DNA from: Neopusillimonas maritima
Lineage (GTDB): Bacteria > Pseudomonadota > Gammaproteobacteria > Burkholderiales > Burkholderiaceae_B
Strand: one strand, 5' to 3'
Assembly: GCF_040930455.2 (NCBI RefSeq)
Contig: NZ_CP170494.1
DNA: 64,000 bases
In this document: positions 26,718 through 35,906 of the stretch, in pieces
How the letters are laid out: the number at the start of each line of letters is the position of its first letter
Numbering within the stretch: position 1 is the first letter of the stretch
Program-made: the position numbers and the translations under genes
Notes under the pieces: generated by a model
Told to the model about the DNA's origin: nothing
The model's input: the letters and a program-made list of their open reading frames with translations, nothing else
Databases searched by the model: none

Positions 26718-27194
26718 TTACACTGATATAAGACGTGTTCCAAGTATTCGATCGTGAAGGAACTGGCGGTCCGGGTCGAACCACGTCCAGATGAAAAGGG
26801 TAAAAGGTGCAAATACAATCAGTAGATCGGTGGAGGGGTAGCCGGTAATGCGGCTTAGCCCTTGAATAAGAAGGATTGCAATAAGGGGAATTGGCCAGGC
26901 CAAAACATAACGGAGTATCAATCGTCCGACGGTAGGAGGCAGGCCGTTTTTGTCGATTAGGCGGATATTCCAGGTTTTCATCGGCAAGGTCTGGCCTTTG
27001 TATTTCCAAGACAATACAAAGTAAATACCGATAGCGAGAAAAAGCGCGACTTGTCTTTCGTGCCGGAACATAAGCCCGCTTCGGCTCTGGGTTAACGTGT
27101 CGAATAGATAACTGGCCAGAAAAACCACGGCAAAAAGCAACACGCCTTCGTACATCATGCTGGAAAAACGGCGCCAACGACTGGGCGTGTTCAT
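26718..27194 (-). CDS. RDD-family membrane protein
   Basis: 158 residues from ATG 27194 (MNTPSRWRRFSSMMYEG); upstream ATGs at 27233 and 27257 are also in frame and the true start is uncertain. Four hydrophobic segments are visible: LLFAVVFLASYLF, ALFLAIGIYFVLSW, ILRYVLAWPIPLIAILLI and LLIVFAPFTLFIW. It ends with DRILGTRLISV, the RDD pattern with Q-x-x-HD in QFLHDRILGT. Family function is unknown; some members are linked to Na+/H+ antiport. Confidence 0.82.
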   Translation of the reverse strand: MNTPSRWRRFSSMMYEGVLLFAVVFLASYLFDTLTQSRSGLMFRHERQVALFLAIGIYFVLSWKYKGQTLPMKTWNIRLIDKNGLPPTVGRLILRYVLAWPIPLIAILLIQGLSRITGYPSTDLLIVFAPFTLFIWTWFDPDRQFLHDRILGTRLISV

Positions 27195-27316
27195 GCTATT
27201 GGGGTAGTGTGATTCGCGGGATGTTTTTTGCATTGCGCAACTAAATAAGTAGTTCAAACGTTCAGGAAAACGTCATTATCACCCAATAAATTGCCTGGAA
27301 TGTGTTGTTAAGTTAT

Positions 27317-27342
27317 AAAAAAAGCCGCTTGCGCGGCTTTTT
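27317..27342. terminator. Bidirectional terminator after the 64-residue gene
   Basis: GCCGC (27324-27328) / GCGGC (27333-27337) with a TTGC loop, A7 before and T5 after. It would end the minus-strand 64-residue gene before the RDD gene. Confidence 0.8.
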
Positions 27343-27391
27343 GGAACCTGCTTCGTTTCGCAGCGGGTTCTTGCAATACGTTGGGGCCTAA

Positions 27392-27586
27392 TTAAGCAGC
27401 CGATTCAACGTTGCGGCTAGGAGCAACATTTACCGTCGTTGCCTTGTTAACATTACCACCCAGCTTGGTGAACAGCTTTTTCAGTGCACGGCCGGGGCGG
27501 AAGCGGTTTTGCTCCTCAATGGCGGCTTGCATCAGTTGGCGCTCAAGTTCATCGGTAAGACGGATATCGCTGTGTAGTTTGTTCAT
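27392..27586 (-). CDS. Small protein of unknown function, 64 residues
   Basis: Not recognised. The protein (MNKLHSDIRLTDELERQLMQ...) is highly polar. A helical segment DELERQLMQAAIEEQNRF is followed by a basic patch RPGRALKKLFTKLGG and a flexible Asn/Val/Ala-rich end. No signal peptide, no membrane helix, no cysteine. It is clearly a real transcription unit: SD AGAGAGG lies 7 bases before ATG 27586, a good promoter with several palindromes lies upstream, and a terminator lies downstream. The charged helix plus basic patch would suit nucleic-acid or protein binding, but this is speculation. Confidence 0.7.
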   Translation of the reverse strand: MNKLHSDIRLTDELERQLMQAAIEEQNRFRPGRALKKLFTKLGGNVNKATTVNVAPSRNVESAA

Positions 27587-27610
27587 AACTGGCCTCTCTT
27601 TCGTAAAAAT

Positions 27611-27665
27611 TGAACGTTTCGTTCAGGGTTAACCCTATTATAGGGAAAACCCTAGTTAAATGCAA
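27611..27665 (-). promoter_or_regulatory. Promoter with nested palindromes upstream of the 64-residue gene
   Basis: On the minus strand TTGCAT (27660-27665), 17-bp spacer, TATAAT (27637-27642). Overlapping it are three perfect inverted repeats: TGAACG-TTT-CGTTCA (27611-27625), AGGGTTAACCCT (27625-27636) and CCCTAT-T-ATAGGG (27633-27645). AACCCTA also repeats directly at 27631 and 27648, 17 bp apart. This looks like one or two operators over the -10 and start site. Confidence 0.7.
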
Positions 27666-27742
27666 GCCTAATTGTTGCGTTGCATAAAAACGGCGTTCCG
27701 AGGTGCAATTTGTGTTTTTAAAACTACAGTGTATGCGCTTCT

Positions 27743-29107
27743 TTAGGTTCGGTATTGGTCTTTCACAATATCAAAACCGAATAAGCGGCAATCCAGTGCT
27801 CCATTATGGAGCGGGTAGCGCTTAAGAGGCTTGAGCCGCATTTTCTGTGGCAGGGCGAGGTCATTTGAAATAATGTGTACATGCCACCCATCGTAATGCT
27901 GCTTCAGGTTGCTCGCCCATTCCTGCCAGAGCGTTAATGCTTCGTCCGGAAGGCGCTCACCGTAAGGTGGGTTGGTGACCAACCAACCGTTGCCTGATGG
28001 AGGAATGACATTGCGTGCGTCGGCCACCTCAAATCGAATTGTATCGGGTGCCAGTCGGGCCCGGTCTTGATTTTGCTGCGCTGCGGCAATGGCTTGCGGA
28101 TCGACATCCGTTCCCACAAGAGGCGTTTCAAGATGCGTACGAATGGCGTCACGGGCTTCGTCTTTGATGTCTCGCCAGTGCCGGTACGGATGGTCGCGCA
28201 GTCGTTCAAAAGCAAAGGGGCGCCAGATGCCGGGCGGCACACCCAAGGCAATCCACGCCGCTTCGATCATAATCGTGCCGCTGCCGCAGAATGGGTCCAA
28301 CAAGGGAGCATCCGGATTCCAGCCCGATAGTGCAAGCAGGCCGGCAGCCAGGTTTTCGCGAATGGGGGCTTCGCCTTTATCCAGTCGCCAGCCTCGCTTG
28401 AACAACGATTCGCCTGATGTGTCCAAATAGAGGGTGGCCGAAGTTTCGTCGAGGAAAAGGTGGACGCGGGCGTCGGGACGGACGGTATCAATACTGGGTC
28501 GCTCCCCTTCCTGATCACGCAGTCGGTCGCAAATGCCATCTTTTGTGCGCAGGTTGCAAAATTGCAGGCTTTTCATCGGGCTTCGAATAGCCGAGGTGTC
28601 CACCCGAAGTGTTTGTTCAGCGCCAAACCAGCGTTCCCACGGCGTGTGGTAGGCCAGATCGAAGATATCTTCCTCGTGGCGAACCGGCGCATGGGAAAGT
28701 TGAACCAAAACGCGTGTGGCCAGCCGGGAAAAGAGGTTAATGCGCATGACGCCCGTCCAGTCGGTTTTTAACCGGCAGCCGGCGCGGTCGGCCTCAGCCG
28801 ACTCGAAACCCAGGGCTTGCAGCTCCATAGACAAGGGCAACTCAAGACCGTGCGGGCAAGGAACAAAAACCTGATAGACCTGGGCCTGTTTCACGACGGG
28901 TTTACGTTCATGCTTGCGTGAAGGGGCTTTCTCTTTTGCGTGCGGCACCACCGGCGCAGGCGCCGCATATTTCTGTTTTGTGATTTCCTGTTGCGCCACA
29001 TGGCGCGCCCGCGCACCACTGCGCCTGCGGGGTTTGCCTGCATCTTCCTGGTGCTGAGCGGGTTTGCGTTGTAGCGTTAATGTTTTCTTTTTTGACGTGT
29101 CGGTCAT
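27743..29107 (-). CDS. THUMP-domain RNA methyltransferase (RlmL N-terminal type)
   Basis: 454 residues. A basic, low-complexity N-terminus of about 75 residues precedes a ferredoxin-like/THUMP region (about 76-180) and a Rossmann-type methyltransferase domain with LLDPFCGSGTIMIEAAW (SAM binding), LVGTDVDPQAIAAAQQN and WLVTNPPYGERL (the NPPY active site of N-methylation). It matches the RlmL half of the 23S rRNA m2G2445 methyltransferase, without the RlmK half. Start ATG 29107. The HemJ-like gene ends 14 bases upstream in the same direction. Confidence 0.9.
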   Translation of the reverse strand: MTDTSKKKTLTLQRKPAQHQEDAGKPRRRSGARARHVAQQEITKQKYAAPAPVVPHAKEKAPSRKHERKPVVKQAQVYQVFVPCPHGLELPLSMELQALGFESAEADRAGCRLKTDWTGVMRINLFSRLATRVLVQLSHAPVRHEEDIFDLAYHTPWERWFGAEQTLRVDTSAIRSPMKSLQFCNLRTKDGICDRLRDQEGERPSIDTVRPDARVHLFLDETSATLYLDTSGESLFKRGWRLDKGEAPIRENLAAGLLALSGWNPDAPLLDPFCGSGTIMIEAAWIALGVPPGIWRPFAFERLRDHPYRHWRDIKDEARDAIRTHLETPLVGTDVDPQAIAAAQQNQDRARLAPDTIRFEVADARNVIPPSGNGWLVTNPPYGERLPDEALTLWQEWASNLKQHYDGWHVHIISNDLALPQKMRLKPLKRYPLHNGALDCRLFGFDIVKDQYRT

Positions 29108-29121
29108 GGGTCAGCCCGAGG

Positions 29122-29541
29122 CTAGAAGGGACGAATGAATACCATGATGAGAACCAGGGTAAGCAAAAGCACCGGTATTTCATTAAACCAGCGATAAAAT
29201 TTTTCCGAATGGGAATTGCGGTTTTGCTGGAAAAGCTGCAGATAGCGGTAGCAGACGCCGTGATACGCGAGCAGCAGAACGACGAGTCCCAGTTTCGCAT
29301 GCATCCAGCCCTGGCCGCGCCCCAGGCCATAACCCAGGTAAAGCCACAACCCCAATACCACCGCCGGAATCGCCAGAATCGTCATGAAGCGAAACAGCCG
29401 ACCAGCCATACCGATTAATCGGGTGTGGGTATCCGGTGAATTGTGTTGCGCAAGGTTGACATAAATACGTGGCAAATAAAACAAGCCGGCAAACCAGGAG
29501 ATGACAAATAGAACATGGAAGGTTTTAATCCAAAGCATCAT
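29122..29541 (-). CDS. HemJ/CopD-family membrane protein
   Basis: 139 residues from ATG 29541; the frame reaches 29583 but the upstream residues are not hydrophobic. Four helices, with the conserved N-terminal WIKTFHVLFVISWFAGLFYLPR and the later WMHAKLGLV; the histidines and FAGLFYLPR are hallmarks of HemJ, a haem-containing protoporphyrinogen IX oxidase of haem synthesis. The broader CopD-like annotation is also used for it. It lies 5 bases after proA. Other hem genes are not in the window. Confidence 0.86.
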   Translation of the reverse strand: MMLWIKTFHVLFVISWFAGLFYLPRIYVNLAQHNSPDTHTRLIGMAGRLFRFMTILAIPAVVLGLWLYLGYGLGRGQGWMHAKLGLVVLLLAYHGVCYRYLQLFQQNRNSHSEKFYRWFNEIPVLLLTLVLIMVFIRPF

Positions 29542-29546
29542 TTGTA

Positions 29547-30812
29547 TTAGCCGCGTAGCTGGCCGTCTCCGGTTAACACCCATTTCAATGTGGTTAAGCC
29601 TTCCAGCCCAACCGGGCCGCGCGCATGCATCCGGTTGGTTGAAATGCCAATTTCCGCCCCCAATCCGTACTCAAAGCCGTCAGCAAAGCAAGTGGGCAGG
29701 TTAACGTAAACAGAGCTGGAATCCACATAGCGCTGGAATTGGGTTGCCGCGCCGATATGTTCGGTGACAATGGCTTCCGTATGGCCTGAACTGTAGTGGG
29801 CTATATGGTTTATTGCCTCATCTAGCGTGTTAACGACGCGAATGGCCAGGATAGGGGCAAGGTACTCGGTTTGCCAGTCTTCTTCGGTAGCTGCCGAGGC
29901 CTGTGGCACCAACGCTCGTGTTTTATCGCAACCTCGCAGTTCAACGCCTTTGCTGGTGAGCGTGTTCGCAATACGCGGCAAAACGGCCGGGGCGATATCT
30001 TCGTGCACCAAAAGTGTTTCCATTGCCCCGCACACCCCATAACGATACGTTTTTGCGTTTACAGCAATATCGTGGGCTTTATCCGGGTCGGCGGCTCGGT
30101 CGATATATACGTGGCAGTTTCCGTCCAGGTGCTTGAGCAGCGGTACTTTGGCTTCCGCCGCCAAGCGGGTAATAAGCCCTTTTCCGCCACGGGGAATAAT
30201 AACGTCGATATAGTCGGTTAAGGTGATTAAACAGCCGACTGCGGCGCGATCAGTTGTATCAACAACCTGTACAGCTTGTTCAGGCAAGCCGGCCTCTTTG
30301 AGGCCGGCTTGAATAATTTGACCCAGCGCACGGTTACTATGAAATGCTTCACTGCCGCCGCGCAAGATGGTGGCGTTGCCTGATTTCAGGCAAAGTGCCG
30401 CAGCATCAATGGTTACGTTAGGGCGCGATTCATAAATGATGCCGATGACCCCCAAAGGAACCCGCATTTGGCTCACACGCATGCCGTTTGGACGCGTGAC
30501 CGTGGCTGTCTGGCTTCCTACGGGATCCGGCATGTCGGCTATTTGACGCAAACCCGTGATCATTGTTTGCAGCGCTTTGTCGGACAGCGTAAGGCGATCG
30601 AGCAGCGCGGGTGACAATTGATTTCGACGAGCTGTTTCGAGGTCTTTTGCATTCTCGTCTTGCAGCCACGTTTTTCGGCTTTCCAACTGGGTTGCCATAC
30701 TGCGTAACGCGTGCGCTTTTGCTTGATCGGAGGCGACCATAAGTATGCGCGATGCTTTTCGTGCCTGTTGGCCCAGAAGATTGACGAGGTTGGCGATATC
30801 TTGATCTTTCAT
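29547..30812 (-). CDS. proA: Glutamate-5-semialdehyde dehydrogenase
   Basis: Second step of proline synthesis: reduces gamma-glutamyl phosphate with NADPH. 421 residues. Recognised from RVPLGVIGIIYESRPNVTIDAAALCLKSGNA-like blocks (PLGVIGIIYESRPNVT), VIIPRGGKGLI, YGVCGAMETLLV with the catalytic cysteine, and NRMHARGPVGLEGLTTLKW at the C-terminus. Its ATG overlaps the holA stop by 4 bases (ATGA). proB is not in the window. Confidence 0.96.
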   Translation of the reverse strand: MKDQDIANLVNLLGQQARKASRILMVASDQAKAHALRSMATQLESRKTWLQDENAKDLETARRNQLSPALLDRLTLSDKALQTMITGLRQIADMPDPVGSQTATVTRPNGMRVSQMRVPLGVIGIIYESRPNVTIDAAALCLKSGNATILRGGSEAFHSNRALGQIIQAGLKEAGLPEQAVQVVDTTDRAAVGCLITLTDYIDVIIPRGGKGLITRLAAEAKVPLLKHLDGNCHVYIDRAADPDKAHDIAVNAKTYRYGVCGAMETLLVHEDIAPAVLPRIANTLTSKGVELRGCDKTRALVPQASAATEEDWQTEYLAPILAIRVVNTLDEAINHIAHYSSGHTEAIVTEHIGAATQFQRYVDSSSVYVNLPTCFADGFEYGLGAEIGISTNRMHARGPVGLEGLTTLKWVLTGDGQLRG

Positions 30813-31888
30813 GCTGCTTGCCGGGGTGATTGATTAGGTTTTTTCGAGGTTGCCAATGAGATACGTAACACGAGTCGGGCCAGCTCTTCCCATGGATCCG
30901 GCAAGCGGCCGCTTACGTTCAAGCCCTTGATCAGGCGGTCGATGTCGTGCGCGTGTTGAATCGATGCGGCCCATACCGCCGGCTTGACTGTTTCAAGAGC
31001 CCTCCGGGCGATCGTTTCGCGTTGCCCGAACAACCGATGGGTACGCATAAGCTCACTTAAGGGGTGGCCTTGTCGTACGGCAAGCGAAAGTCGTGAAAGG
31101 ATCCGTATCTCGTCGGCAACAGCCCATAATACCAAAGGCAAGGCTTCTCCTTCGGCTTTCAGGCCTGACAATACTTTAAGCGCCCGCGCCGACTGTCCTG
31201 AAAGCATTGAGTCGCGCAGGCTGAAAACGTCATAGCGTGCGACGTTTAAAACGGCACGTTCCACTTCAGAAGGGTCAAGCCGGCCTTCCGGATACAACAA
31301 ACCGAGCTTCATGATTTCCTGATGTGCGGCCAGCAAGTTACCTTCCACACGATCGGCAATCCAGTGTTCCGTTGCGGTGTCGGTTGATTGATTCTGGCGT
31401 GCCAGGCGTCGACCAATCCATTGGGGCAAGTCGTGACGTTGAACAAGGGGTATTTCAACCACGGTGGCTGATTGCCATAATGCGGTGGCCCATTTTGAGG
31501 CTCGGCCAGCTTTGTCGAGCCGAGGCAAGGACACAACGCAGGAAACCTCCTCGGCTCCGGCGTCGTTTTGGCGTTTTGCCAAGCTTATTAAAGCTTCGGC
31601 ACCACTCTTTCCCGGTTTGCCGGTTGGAATCTGAATTTCAATCAGGCGACGGTCACCAAATAGTGAAAGATTCTGCATGGCACCATCAACTTCCGCCCAA
31701 TCGCTGCGGGCGTCCATGACAAAACTGCTGCGCTCAGTATAAAGGGCGTTGCGCGCGGCCTGACGCAAGGCATCGGTTGCCTCGGTTACAAGCAAAGGCT
31801 CGTCGCCGGAAATGACGTAGAGTGCGTCGAGTGCGTTTGCTTTCTCCAGACTTTTGGAAAAAGTGTCGGGGTCAAGCCTGCGGGGCAT
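30809..31888 (-). CDS. holA: DNA polymerase III delta subunit
   Basis: Clamp-loader subunit that opens the beta sliding clamp. 359 residues. Pattern includes LDALYVISGDEPLLVTEATDAL near the N-terminus, then LFGDRRLIEI, IADRVEGNLLAAHQEIMKLGLL and VARYDVFSLRDSMLSG in the delta fold. It ends with a basic, unstructured tail (KKPNQSPRQAA). Part of the leuS-lptE-holA-proA-hemJ run; lptE ends 18 bases upstream. Confidence 0.94.
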   Translation of the reverse strand: MPRRLDPDTFSKSLEKANALDALYVISGDEPLLVTEATDALRQAARNALYTERSSFVMDARSDWAEVDGAMQNLSLFGDRRLIEIQIPTGKPGKSGAEALISLAKRQNDAGAEEVSCVVSLPRLDKAGRASKWATALWQSATVVEIPLVQRHDLPQWIGRRLARQNQSTDTATEHWIADRVEGNLLAAHQEIMKLGLLYPEGRLDPSEVERAVLNVARYDVFSLRDSMLSGQSARALKVLSGLKAEGEALPLVLWAVADEIRILSRLSLAVRQGHPLSELMRTHRLFGQRETIARRALETVKPAVWAASIQHAHDIDRLIKGLNVSGRLPDPWEELARLVLRISLATSKKPNQSPRQAA

Positions 31889-31906
31889 GGCGAAAATCTT
31901 TGACCG

Positions 31907-32584
31907 TTAATAAAAAGAACTGGTTGGATTCATGTTCGGCATACGCAGCAAATCGCGATCGATGCCTAAGTCGTCATCCTGTACGGGCGCATTGTCATTT
32001 TGTACCTGGCTTTCATCAATAGGCAAGGTGTCTGCATTTTCGTACGCCTTCATGACCTCGGGTGAAGTGATACGGCGCACCATACGATCAATGAGACTTT
32101 GTTGCATTTCAACATACAACGAGCCAATTTCACCTTGTTTCGCCTGCAGTGCGCCGGAGTCGTAGGGAATCTCACGTGTTGTGCCGAGCGTGGTGGGTGC
32201 CAGCAAAATATGACCTTCGGCGTCGGTGAGCTGGAAGACAATGGTGACACTGAGCTCATATACTTCTACTTGCCCTTCAACACTGATTGAAACCTCTTCG
32301 AGATCGCGTGTAAGCGAAAGTTGCGTTAAGCGCACTTGTGCTTCTTTCGGGTCTTCCACAAAACGGGTGTTGGGTGACGTGGCGCGAATGACACGGCGCA
32401 GTTGCGCACCGAAAGCAGAGTTCTCGGCAATATTGGTGTACATCGTTTGAAACGGCAGAGGCGTTTGGCCCTTAAGGCGAAAGCCGCAGGCGGTTAAAAG
32501 CGCCAACAGCCCTACTGCAACGAGCCAGCGCAACGAGTGTCGCGCGGTAAAGACGGACGAAGCGGGCAGGGCGGCATGATGCAT
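31907..32584 (-). CDS. lptE: LPS-assembly lipoprotein LptE
   Basis: Outer-membrane lipoprotein that plugs LptD and receives LPS from the bridge. 225 residues from ATG 32584. A signal peptide with HSLRWLVAVGLLALLTAC ends in the lipobox LTAC, followed by GFRLKGQTPLPF, the standard LptE beginning. The C-terminal 40 residues (PIDESQVQNDNAPVQDDD...) are an acidic, probably disordered extension beyond the usual fold. The ATG lies 7 bases after the leuS stop, so it belongs to the leuS transcript. Confidence 0.93.
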   Translation of the reverse strand: MHHAALPASSVFTARHSLRWLVAVGLLALLTACGFRLKGQTPLPFQTMYTNIAENSAFGAQLRRVIRATSPNTRFVEDPKEAQVRLTQLSLTRDLEEVSISVEGQVEVYELSVTIVFQLTDAEGHILLAPTTLGTTREIPYDSGALQAKQGEIGSLYVEMQQSLIDRMVRRITSPEVMKAYENADTLPIDESQVQNDNAPVQDDDLGIDRDLLRMPNMNPTSSFY

Positions 32585-32591
32585 AGTGGTG

Positions 32592-35252
32592 TTATCCAAC
32601 AATATTGACCAGTTTTCCAGGTACAACAATGATTCGTTTTACAGGGCGGCCTTCGAGAAAGCGACTGACGGCATCGTGCTGCGAAGCCAGTTGTTCGATT
32701 TCGGCTTTAGGGGCGCCATTTGCAACCTTCAGGCTGCCCCGAAGCTTGCCGTTAATTTGCACCATCAGTTCGATTTCATCGGCAATCAGCGCTTGTTCAT
32801 CCACTTCCGGCCAAGGGGCATCGAGCAGGTCGCCAAAGTTCGCACTGTAACCCAGCTCCTGCCAAAGTTGCCAGGTAATATGGGGTACAACCGGATAGAG
32901 AACACGCAATAATATGCCCAGTGTTTCTGCCAAAGCCTGTTGCGCTGCGGGTGTGTCGGGCAGCTTGGCGCTTTCCAGTGTGTTCAGCATTTTCATGCAG
33001 GCCGATACCACCGTGTTGTACTGGATGCGTTGGTAATCGTAATCAGCCTGTTTCAAAAGGCCATGAATTTCGCGTCGCAGCGTTTGGCTGGTTTCGTCGG
33101 CGTTTGACCAGTTCGGTTGGCCGGCTTGCAAGCCTGCTTTAACCGAATTGTGCTGTGCGTGGGCAAAAAGCCACAGCCTGCGAAGAAACCGGTGTGCGCC
33201 GTCGACACCCGAATCGGACCATTCAAGAGTTTGTTCAGGCGGGCTGGCAAACATCACGAATAAACGTGCAGTGTCTGCACCCATGGTGTCAATTAAGGAT
33301 TGGGGGTCGACACCGTTGTTTTTCGATTTCGACATCGTGCCGATTCCGCCGTACTCAATGGCTGAATTATCGGTCTTAAGGCGTGCGCCGGTGATGGCGC
33401 CTTTTTCGTCGTACTGGTTCTCGACCTCGTCGGGCCAGAAGTATTCGATGCCGCCTTGCGCATTCTTGCGGGAATAGATGTGATTGAGCACCATGCCCTG
33501 GCAGAGCAGCCGGGTAAAGGGTTCGCTGAATTTCACCAGCCCCAGGTCGCGCATGACACGCGTCCAGAAACGTGCATACAGCAAGTGCAACACCGCGTGC
33601 TCGATGCCGCCAATGTATTGGTCCATCGGCATCCAGTAATCATTGCGCTCGTCGACCATGGCTTGATCGTTACCGGGTGAGGTGTAGCGCATGAAATACC
33701 ATGATGAATCGACAAAGGTGTCCATGGTGTCGGTTTCGCGTCGCGCGGGCGCACCGCATTTCGGGCATGAGCACGACAGGAAGGCCTCGTTCTTGGCCAG
33801 CGGATTACCCGTGCCGTCGGGGATGAGGTCGTCGGGCAAAACAACAGGCAGGTCTTGTTCGGGTACGGGAACTGGGCCGCAAGTATCGCAGTGGATAATG
33901 GGAATGGGCGTACCCCAGTAGCGCTGGCGGGAAATGCCCCAATCGCGCAGACGCCAGGTGGTTTGTTTTTCGCCCAGGCCTTTTGCTGAAAGGTCTTTGG
34001 CAATGGCATCCACCGCTTGCGCGTGGCCAAGTCCGTTATAAGGCGCTGAATTAACCGTTATACCCAGTTGTTTGTCGCCATACCATTCCTGCCAGTTGTC
34101 GGTGGAATACGCTTTCCCTTCGACTTCAATGACCGGTTTAATGGGCAGGTTGTACTTTTTGGCGAAGGCGAAATCGCGCTCGTCGTGTGCCGGTACGCCC
34201 ATGACGGCGCCGTCACCGTAGCTCATGAGTACGTAATTTCCCACCCAGACATCGACAGGCTCACCGGTAAGCGGATGCTTTACCGTTAGCCCGGTTGGCA
34301 TGCCCTCTTTTTCGCGCGTTGCAATTTCAGCTTCCGTTGTACCGCCTTGTTGGCAGGATTCAATAAATGCAGCAAGCTTCGGGTTGGTAGCGGCGGCATG
34401 CTCGGCCAGAGGGTGCTCGGGCGCAACAGCGCAAAAAGTTACCCCCATGATGGTATCGGCACGTGTGGTGAACACGTACATGCGGCCGTCTTGAATCAAC
34501 TCGTTATTTGCGTTGCGAATATCGTGCGTAAAGGCGAAACGCACGCCTTCACTTTTACCGATCCAGTTTTCCTGCATTAAGCGAACGCGCTCGGGCCAGC
34601 CCGGCAAACCATTCTTCACCTGGTCAAGCAGCTCGTCGGCGTAGTCAGTAATACGCAGGTAGTAGCCGGGAATTTCGCGCTTTTCGACCGGTGCGCCCGA
34701 ACGCCAGCCACGGCCATCGATCACCTGCTCGTTGGCTAAAACCGTTTGATCTACCGGGTCCCAGTTCACGACTTGTGTTTTGCGATACGCAATGCCTTTT
34801 TCCAGCATTTTCAGGAATAGCCATTGATTCCATTTGTAGTAGCTGGGGTCGCAGGCACACATTTCGCGCGACCAGTCGATAGCCAGCCCCATTGCCTGCA
34901 TTTGCTTCTTCATGTAGGCAATGTTGTCGTATGTCCATTTTGCAGGGGGAACCCCTGATTTCATCGCGGCGTTTTCCGCCGGCATGCCGAAAGCGTCCCA
35001 GCCCATTGGCATCAGTACGTTGTAACCGCGCATACGCAATTGCCGCGCCATCATGTCGTTGATGGTGTAGTTACGTACGTGGCCCATGTGGAGTTTGCCG
35101 CTGGGGTAGGGCAGCATGGAGCAGGCGTAGAATTTTGGCTTGGGTTTGCCATTCTTGTTCTTGGCATGTTCCGTTACACGGTAGGCGTCTTGCTGTTGCC
35201 ACTTTGCCTGTGCGGCCGCTTCAACTTCGGTGGGGTTGTATCGTTCCTGCAT
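32592..35252 (-). CDS. leuS: Leucyl-tRNA synthetase
   Basis: Charges tRNA-Leu; class I. 886 residues from ATG 35252 (MQERYNPTEVEAAAQAKW), where family similarity begins; the frame runs to 35393 but that extension overlaps a terminator. The HIGH-type motif is PYPSGKLHMGHVRNY and the KMSKS-type is GTMSKSKNNGVDP. The editing domain shows TTRADTIMGVTF and VPAHDERDFAFA. A zinc-finger-like CPKCG occurs in the region of NEAFLSCSCPKCGAP. Transcribed with lptE-holA-proA. Confidence 0.97.
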   Translation of the reverse strand: MQERYNPTEVEAAAQAKWQQQDAYRVTEHAKNKNGKPKPKFYACSMLPYPSGKLHMGHVRNYTINDMMARQLRMRGYNVLMPMGWDAFGMPAENAAMKSGVPPAKWTYDNIAYMKKQMQAMGLAIDWSREMCACDPSYYKWNQWLFLKMLEKGIAYRKTQVVNWDPVDQTVLANEQVIDGRGWRSGAPVEKREIPGYYLRITDYADELLDQVKNGLPGWPERVRLMQENWIGKSEGVRFAFTHDIRNANNELIQDGRMYVFTTRADTIMGVTFCAVAPEHPLAEHAAATNPKLAAFIESCQQGGTTEAEIATREKEGMPTGLTVKHPLTGEPVDVWVGNYVLMSYGDGAVMGVPAHDERDFAFAKKYNLPIKPVIEVEGKAYSTDNWQEWYGDKQLGITVNSAPYNGLGHAQAVDAIAKDLSAKGLGEKQTTWRLRDWGISRQRYWGTPIPIIHCDTCGPVPVPEQDLPVVLPDDLIPDGTGNPLAKNEAFLSCSCPKCGAPARRETDTMDTFVDSSWYFMRYTSPGNDQAMVDERNDYWMPMDQYIGGIEHAVLHLLYARFWTRVMRDLGLVKFSEPFTRLLCQGMVLNHIYSRKNAQGGIEYFWPDEVENQYDEKGAITGARLKTDNSAIEYGGIGTMSKSKNNGVDPQSLIDTMGADTARLFVMFASPPEQTLEWSDSGVDGAHRFLRRLWLFAHAQHNSVKAGLQAGQPNWSNADETSQTLRREIHGLLKQADYDYQRIQYNTVVSACMKMLNTLESAKLPDTPAAQQALAETLGILLRVLYPVVPHITWQLWQELGYSANFGDLLDAPWPEVDEQALIADEIELMVQINGKLRGSLKVANGAPKAEIEQLASQHDAVSRFLEGRPVKRIIVVPGKLVNIVG

Positions 35253-35357
35253 GGTCTTTGTATGGGTTGGTATAAGTGCAAACCCCACATTATAGGGTGC
35301 ATGTCGGGCTTGCGTTTCAGAAGAGTGCAAAAGGCATTGGCCGGCATTGCCGGATAT

Positions 35358-35384
35358 AAAAAAACCCTGCCGGGGCAGGGTTTT
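35358..35384. terminator. Terminator after rpmG
   Basis: CCCTGCC (35365-35371) / GGCAGGG (35374-35380) with a 2-base centre, flanked by A7 (35358-35364) and T4. It is in position to end the minus-strand rpmB-rpmG transcript before leuS. Confidence 0.8.
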
Positions 35385-35403
35385 CAGGGCCAAGCTTCAG
35401 GGC

Positions 35404-35571
35404 TTATTTAAGCTTGGTTTCCTTGTAGTCCACATGTTTGCGCGCGACCGGATCAAATTTCTTGATGAGCATTTTCTCGGGCATGTTGCGCTTGTTCTTG
35501 GTGGTGGTATAGAAGTGGCCCGTGCCGGCGGTGGACTCGAGCTTGATCTTTTCGCGAATACCTTTAGCCAT
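35404..35571 (-). CDS. rpmG: 50S ribosomal protein L33
   Basis: 55 residues (MAKGIREKIKLESTAGTGHF...). Too short for most ORF searches but unmistakable: TAGTGHFYTTTKNKRN, then KFDPVARKHVDYKE near the end. It has no cysteines, so it is the zinc-free type usual in proteobacteria. SD AAAGGA lies 8 bases before ATG 35571. It follows rpmB by 28 bases, the usual rpmBG operon. Confidence 0.97.
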   Translation of the reverse strand: MAKGIREKIKLESTAGTGHFYTTTKNKRNMPEKMLIKKFDPVARKHVDYKETKLK

Positions 35572-35599
35572 GATAAGTTTCCTTTACGCTAGCAATAAG

Positions 35600-35836
35600 T
35601 TAAACCGCTTCGCCGCGTGCGCGGAGGTCGGCCAGAACGGCGTCGATGCCGTTTTTGTCGATAGTGCGCAGGGCGTTGGTGCTGACACGCAGGCGCACCC
35701 AGCGGTTTTCACTTTCAACCCAGAAACGACGTGTTTGCAGGTTGGGAAGAAAACGACGCTTGGTTTTGTTGTTAGCGTGTGAAACATTGTTGCCCACCAT
35801 TGGGCCTTTGCCTGTAACTTGGCATACGCGTGCCAT
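35600..35836 (-). CDS. rpmB: 50S ribosomal protein L28
   Basis: 78 residues. Starts ARVCQVTGKGPMVGNNVSHA, followed by NKTKRRFLPNLQTRRFWV and RLRVSTNALRTIDKNG, the standard L28 pattern. It has no zinc-binding cysteine pairs. SD AAAAGGGG lies before ATG 35836. First gene of rpmBG. Confidence 0.97.
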   Translation of the reverse strand: MARVCQVTGKGPMVGNNVSHANNKTKRRFLPNLQTRRFWVESENRWVRLRVSTNALRTIDKNGIDAVLADLRARGEAV

Positions 35837-35906
35837 AATTTTGCCCCTTTTCTACCTGACCTTGTTCTTTTACCGGGCCGCACTTTCAGGCCGTGGCAAC
35901 TGCGTT

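Noticed and set aside
35253..35393. A longer N-terminus for leuS
   Set aside because: The extension passes through the rpmG terminator and lacks synthetase-like sequence.
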